Shown: piece after piece, positions 5,811 to 9,079 of the stretch | Position numbering within the stretch: the first letter of the stretch is position 1 | Layout of the letters: every line of letters begins with the position of its first letter | Source: Treponema sp. | GTDB taxonomy: Bacteria > Spirochaetota > Spirochaetia > Treponematales > Breznakiellaceae | Length of the DNA stretch: 9,079 bases | Direction: 5' to 3' | NCBI GenBank assembly: GCA_031259035.1 | Contig: JAIRLZ010000048.1 | Coordinates: forward strand, 1 to 9,079 | Translations under genes and position numbers: made by a program | Notes under the pieces: generated by a model | Database searches by the model: none | Told to the model about the DNA's origin: nothing | What the model saw: only the letters and a program-made list of their open reading frames with translations

Positions 5811-7349
5811 ATGTTTGCGCGGGCGTCAGGCGTCCTGCTTGCGGTTTCCAGCCTGCCCTCGCCCTACGGCATCGGCAGTTTTGGCAAAACGGCGAAGGAT
5901 TGGATCGATTTTCTTGAGCAAGCGGGGCAGAAGTGCTGGCAATTGCTCCCTCTTGGAGTCACAAGCTGGGGCGACAGCCCGTACATGAGTTTTTCAGCCT
6001 TTGCGATAAACCCGTACTACATTGATCTGGACGCCCTCTGCGAGCAGGGCTTGCTTGAAAAGCAGGAGATCGCGGCGCTGGACTGGGGGCGGAGTCCTGA
6101 TGCGGCGGATTACGCGCTTTTGTACCGGAACAGGGAGATCGTCTTGTCCCGCGCTTTTTCCCGCGCCCGCCACGCGCTTGAGACAAACGCGGATTTTATG
6201 GATTTTTGCGAGAAAAACAGCTCATGGCTCAAAGATTTTTGCCTTTTCATGGCGCTAAAGAAACTGCATGGAGGCGTTTCATGGCTTGAATGGGAGCGGG
6301 AGGTACGCCTGCGGGACGCCGCCGCGCTTGAACGGCATGAGAGAGACATTGCCGAAGCGATGCAGTACAACGCTTTTTTACAGTTTCTGGCGTTCACCCA
6401 ATGGAAGGACATAAAGAGCTACGCCAACAGCAAAAACATCTCGATTATCGGGGACATGCCTATCTACGTCGCCATTGACAGCGCCGATGTGTGGGCGAAC
6501 GGCGATCTGTTTCAGCTTGACGAGGATCGTGTTCCCGTCCGGGTGGCGGGCTGTCCGCCGGACGCCTTCGCGCCAAAAGGACAGTTGTGGGGCAATCCGC
6601 TTTACAACTGGGAGAAGGCGGCTGAGACTGGTTTCGCGTGGTGGATATCCCGTATTAAGGAAAATGGCGCGTTGTACGATGTGGTGCGGATCGATCATTT
6701 TCGGGGTTTTGAAAGTTACTATTCGATCCCCTACGGCGCGCCGGACGCCTCAAATGGCGAATGGATGCCGGGGCCGGGATTGGCTTTTGTCAACGCCATT
6801 AATGGCGCCGTCATTAATGACGCCGCCATTAACAGGGCGTCGTCCGGCGCCGCTATTATCGCCGAAGACTTGGGCTATCGTACGCCGGAAGTGTCAGCCC
6901 TGCTCGCCGCTTCCGGCTATCCGGGCATGAAGGTGTTGCAATTCGCCTTTGACTCGCGGGAAAACAGCGGCTACATGCCCTACACCTATCCACGCAACTG
7001 CGTTGTCTACACGGGTACGCACGACAACACCACCACCCTCGACTGGTTTACAAGCGCGCGGACTGAGGACGTTGAGATTGCTAAAGATTATCTTGGCGTA
7101 GATAATCCTGTTGATGGCGTATGGGGATTTATCCGCGCCGCGCTTTCCAGCGTCGCCGACCTCGCGGTCATTCCCATGCAGGATTATCTCTGTCTGGGCG
7201 CGGAAGCCCGCATGAACACGCCTTCCATCCTTGGTGGAAACTGGCGGTGGCGTATGCCGCCTGACGCGCTGTACCGCGATGGATCCGGCGACGCGGCCGC
7301 GCTTGCCAAGAAGATCAGGCGGCTCGCCGAAGTGAACGGGAGATTGTGA
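5811..7349 (+). CDS. malQ: 4-alpha-glucanotransferase (amylomaltase, GH77)
   Basis: This cytoplasmic enzyme transfers alpha-1,4-glucan segments between maltodextrins, releasing glucose and longer chains for phosphorolysis. From ATG 5811 it has 512 residues, normal for the compact bacterial form. Conserved blocks are seen in order: SGVLLAVSSLPSPYGIGSFG near the start, WQLLPLG then GDSPYMSFSAFA, IIGDMPIYVAIDSADVWA, VRIDHFRGFE (nucleophile Asp295), IIAEDLG (acid/base Glu352) and TGTHDNTT (Asp405). All three catalytic residues of family GH77 are present. The ATG at 5811 follows GAGGG (5799-5803) by seven bases; an in-frame ATG at 5793 would add six residues with a poorer site. It lies just after the MalG-like gene and is probably cotranscribed. 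A tandem 15-base repeat inside the gene adds a short insertion before Glu352. Confidence 0.96.
   Translation: MFARASGVLLAVSSLPSPYGIGSFGKTAKDWIDFLEQAGQKCWQLLPLGVTSWGDSPYMSFSAFAINPYYIDLDALCEQGLLEKQEIAALDWGRSPDAADYALLYRNREIVLSRAFSRARHALETNADFMDFCEKNSSWLKDFCLFMALKKLHGGVSWLEWEREVRLRDAAALERHERDIAEAMQYNAFLQFLAFTQWKDIKSYANSKNISIIGDMPIYVAIDSADVWANGDLFQLDEDRVPVRVAGCPPDAFAPKGQLWGNPLYNWEKAAETGFAWWISRIKENGALYDVVRIDHFRGFESYYSIPYGAPDASNGEWMPGPGLAFVNAINGAVINDAAINRASSGAAIIAEDLGYRTPEVSALLAASGYPGMKVLQFAFDSRENSGYMPYTYPRNCVVYTGTHDNTTTLDWFTSARTEDVEIAKDYLGVDNPVDGVWGFIRAALSSVADLAVIPMQDYLCLGAEARMNTPSILGGNWRWRMPPDALYRDGSGDAAALAKKIRRLAEVNGRL
6795..6839 (+). repeat. Three tandem 15-bp units inside malQ
   Basis: GCCATTAATGGCGCC (6795-6809), GTCATTAATGACGCC (6810-6824) and the more diverged GCCATTAACAGGGCG (6825-6839) follow one another in frame, encoding AINGA, VINDA and AINRA. 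The first twelve bases of each of the first two units form a perfect palindrome. Amylomaltases usually have a shorter link between the F-x-x-AI segment and the AEDLG acid/base motif, so this looks like a small expansion in a loop. Confidence 0.75.
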
Positions 7350-7460
7350 ACGCGGCTATGAACCGACGGCTGCGGCCGAACGCCGCGCCCTACCCTACCC
7401 CCCAAACGGTTCTATCAGCAAAGATTGTACCAAAGCGGGTTTACAAAATGAAAAAAGTAT

Positions 7461-7511
7461 GAGGCTTTCCCAAAACTAACCCGAACACAGTTCGCGTTTT
7501 GGGAAAGGCTC
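7461..7511 (-). terminator. Palindromic hairpin element, copy 2: terminator between convergent operons
   Basis: Arms 7461-7476 and 7496-7511 pair over 16 positions with one G-G mismatch; the loop contains a nested CGAAC-aca-GTTCG hairpin (7482-7494). On the minus strand it begins two bases after the lipoprotein stop and is followed within four bases by six T (7452-7457 region as A on the plus strand), a good Rho-independent layout. On the plus strand it would also catch transcripts from malQ, though the T run there is poor. Its right arm repeats the 16-base core of the element at 3663-3703. Confidence 0.7.
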
Positions 7512-7513
7512 TT

Positions 7514-8194
7514 CTATTTCAGATTAAAAGGCTTCAAAATCTTGTCCACTTCTATGGGTTTTCCATTGGCGTCATCCACGACAACTGTGGCGAAAACCCA
7601 TCCTTCAATTCTCGCGGGATCGGCCCCGGCGGCAATGAACGGGTCGGGATTAAGAACAAAAACAATATCTTTGTCATTGGCGTCCATATCCTTGGCCCAC
7701 TCAAACAGGTGTCCGCCGCCCGCGCTCACCCCATAATGATCCATCGCCATGTGGTAGCCAACACTGCTCCGTTTCAGCTTGACAATCTGTTCATACGAAG
7801 CAAGGGGCGTGGCTTCCCCCTGATACCGTAAACGCTCCTGTCCGAGTTTCGCGCCCACCATGATCTTGCCATCATAGCGGGTGAAATTTTCAGGGAGCTT
7901 GTCCGGGTCAAGTCCCGCCTCAATGAAGGGTGCGGCGTCGAATTCGAGCGCCACGTCATAGAGCGGGCTTTCCGCGTAATTTTTGCTCCAGATAAACCGG
8001 ACGCCGCCATCCGGGGCTGTCAAAGACCAGCCGCCGTTCATTTCATCAAGCGTCACCGACTGGGGAATTTGACTCAACACCTTGCCAAAGGATTTCACTG
8101 AATCGGTTCCCACTACATCGAGTTTCCCGCAGGAAACCGCCGCCAGAATGGGCAGGGCAAAAAGCCCAACCCATGTGATTCGCTTTGTTTTCAT
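7514..8194 (-). CDS. Uncharacterised lipoprotein coupled to copA, with two similar halves
   Basis: This 226-residue protein has a spirochaete-style lipoprotein signal: MKTKR, a hydrophobic core, then LAAVSC with the lipidated Cys22. I do not recognise the family. Two halves resemble each other: GGVRFIWSKN...FDAAPFIEAGLDPDKL (63-100) and GGHLFEWAKD...LNPDPFIAAGADPARI (160-196), spaced about 96 residues apart, implying a duplicated beta-rich domain. All three histidines lie close together (148, 153, 162) in YHMAMDHYG and GGGHLFEW, with Met149 and Met151 between the first two. The start ATG at 8194 overlaps the copA stop as ATGA and has AGGAG upstream within copA, so translation is coupled. Its position makes a periplasmic copper-binding or copper-responsive role plausible, but that is inference. 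A terminator follows directly. Confidence 0.85.
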   Translation of the reverse strand: MKTKRITWVGLFALPILAAVSCGKLDVVGTDSVKSFGKVLSQIPQSVTLDEMNGGWSLTAPDGGVRFIWSKNYAESPLYDVALEFDAAPFIEAGLDPDKLPENFTRYDGKIMVGAKLGQERLRYQGEATPLASYEQIVKLKRSSVGYHMAMDHYGVSAGGGHLFEWAKDMDANDKDIVFVLNPDPFIAAGADPARIEGWVFATVVVDDANGKPIEVDKILKPFNLK

Positions 8195-9079
8195 TTCGCT
8201 TTGCTCCTATTTGTTGTCCCCGCCTTAAACCGCTTGAGCCGCAAGGCGTTGGTCAGCACCGACACCGAAGAAAGGCTCATGGCGGCGGCGGCGAAAATCG
8301 GGTTTAAGAGGGGACCGCCGAAAAGGTACAGTACGCCGGCGGCGATGGGGATGCCCAAGGTGTTGTAGCCAAAAGCCCAGAACAGATTTTGCTTGATGGT
8401 GCGGATCGTCCGCTTGCTCAAGTTGATGGCGGTTGGAACATCCGTCAAATCGCTCCTCATCAGCACAATGTCCGCGGACTCCATAGCCACATCCGTGCCG
8501 CTGCCAATGGCGATTCCTATATCCGCCTGGACAAGCGCCGGAGCGTCATTGATGCCGTCTCCCACCATGGCCACAAACCGCCGCTGACGCTTTTCTCCAC
8601 GCGCGGACTCTCCCGATTCCTGCAACTTTCTCACCTCATTGGATTTGTCCTGGGGCAGCACTTCGGACAGCGCCCGGTCAATTCCCACCTGCTTGGCGAT
8701 GGCCGCGGCGGTCTGCTTGTTGTCCCCGGTGATCATCGCCACCTCTATGCCCAGCCGGTGAAGCCGCCGCACCGCTTCGGCGCTGGTCTCCTTAACCGTG
8801 TCCGCCACGGCGATAACGCCCCGCAGGGCGCCCTCCACAGCGACGAACATGGGGGTCTTTCCCTCGCCGGCAAGACGCTCCGCCTGGGCGGCCGCGTCCA
8901 GGGGGGGGATGTTTTTTTCCGTCATCAGTTTTTCGTTGCCCAGCAATACTGTATTTCCCTGGATGCGCGCCTCTATGCCCCGGCCGGGAATTGCCTCAAA
9001 GGATTCCACCGGCAGAATTTCCAGGCCCTGTTCCTCCGCGGCCCGGACAATGGCCTCCCCCAGGGGATGTTCGCTGCCC
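8191..9079 (-). CDS. copA: Cu(I)-exporting P1B-type ATPase, C-terminal part (runs off the right edge)
   Basis: The frame is open to the right edge; 295 residues of the C-terminal half are present (first complete codon at 9076-9078). A GTG at 9007-9009 is internal, not the start. The fragment opens with the SEHPL motif of the nucleotide-binding domain (residues 2-6), then PGRGIEA, the MITGDN hinge (115-120) and VGDGINDAPAL (172-182) of the phosphorylation domain. The last two membrane helices hold FGYN (Tyr238-Asn239) and AMSLSS (Met267, Ser270, Ser271), the residues that mark Cu(I)-specific P1B-1 ATPases, so copper (or silver) export is likely. The catalytic DKTGT, the CPC helix and any N-terminal metal-binding domain lie outside. 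About ten extra charged residues interrupt the usual spacing before VAMVGDGIND. It overlaps the lipoprotein gene by four bases. Confidence 0.93.
   Translation of the reverse strand, partial: GSEHPLGEAIVRAAEEQGLEILPVESFEAIPGRGIEARIQGNTVLLGNEKLMTEKNIPPLDAAAQAERLAGEGKTPMFVAVEGALRGVIAVADTVKETSAEAVRRLHRLGIEVAMITGDNKQTAAAIAKQVGIDRALSEVLPQDKSNEVRKLQESGESARGEKRQRRFVAMVGDGINDAPALVQADIGIAIGSGTDVAMESADIVLMRSDLTDVPTAINLSKRTIRTIKQNLFWAFGYNTLGIPIAAGVLYLFGGPLLNPIFAAAAMSLSSVSVLTNALRLKRFKAGTTNRSKAK

Noticed and set aside
7350..7400. GC-rich inverted GCGGC/GCCGC segment just after malQ as a terminator
   Set aside because: The arms are short and widely spaced and no T run follows; the hairpin at 7461-7511 is the better terminator.
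7499..7831. A 110-codon plus-strand frame opposite the lipoprotein gene
   Set aside because: It begins inside the terminator hairpin and is antisense to a gene with a clear signal peptide and ribosome site.
9007..9009. GTG 9007-9009 as the start of the CopA gene
   Set aside because: The frame continues upstream with the conserved SEHPL motif, so this codon is an internal valine of a gene that extends past the window.
1..9079. CRISPR array, tRNA, rRNA, transposase or phage genes
   Set aside because: No regularly spaced repeats, no cloverleaf-like or rRNA-like segments and no recognisable transposase, integrase or phage product were seen on either strand.

Overview
The window looks like part of a bacterial chromosome from a spirochaete, most likely a Treponema-type gut or host-associated lineage. 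The clues are mid-range base composition, tight operons, a 7TM receptor module, a secreted TRAP binding protein with a Gly/Ala-rich mature start, and sugar ABC permeases beside an amylomaltase. This assignment is inference from style; no rRNA or marker gene is present.

Layout. (1) Bases 1-441, minus strand: the N-terminal 147 residues of a 7TM-receptor sensor whose output domain lies beyond the left edge. (2) Bases 442-649: a divergent promoter region with a clear sigma70-type promoter and a perfect 17-bp palindrome at the expected transcription start. (3) Bases 650-3532, plus strand: a complete tripartite TRAP transporter, dctP-dctQ-dctM. A strong hairpin separates the binding-protein gene from the two overlapping membrane genes. 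(4) Bases 3533-4095: a gene-poor stretch holding a weak terminator, a palindromic element that recurs at 7461-7511, short direct repeats, and an open reading frame remnant that resembles the C-terminal tail of an ABC solute-binding protein. (5) Bases 4096-7349, plus strand: two CUT1-family sugar ABC permeases (MalF-like and MalG-like, overlapping by 4 bp) followed by 4-alpha-glucanotransferase (malQ). (6) Bases 7461-7511: the second copy of the palindromic element, acting as a terminator between convergent operons. (7) Bases 7514-9079, minus strand: the C-terminal 295 residues of a Cu(I)-type P1B ATPase (copA), overlapping by 4 bp a downstream lipoprotein gene.

How the genes work together. 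DctP would capture an organic acid in the periplasm and deliver it to the DctQM ion-driven permease; the divergent 7TM sensor may respond to a related signal. The MalFG-like permeases would import a maltodextrin-like sugar for MalQ to disproportionate. Their binding protein appears to have been lost except for its tail, and no ATPase is encoded here, so they must borrow partners or be impaired. CopA would export Cu(I). The coupled lipoprotein is the least familiar gene: it has two similar halves, and all three of its histidines lie in one short Met/His-rich segment, so it is a candidate periplasmic copper-handling partner.

Most of the window is conventional transport and sugar metabolism. The items most worth following are the copA-coupled duplicated lipoprotein, the solute-binding-protein relic, the repeated palindromic element bracketing the sugar block, and the operator-like palindrome at the TRAP promoter.
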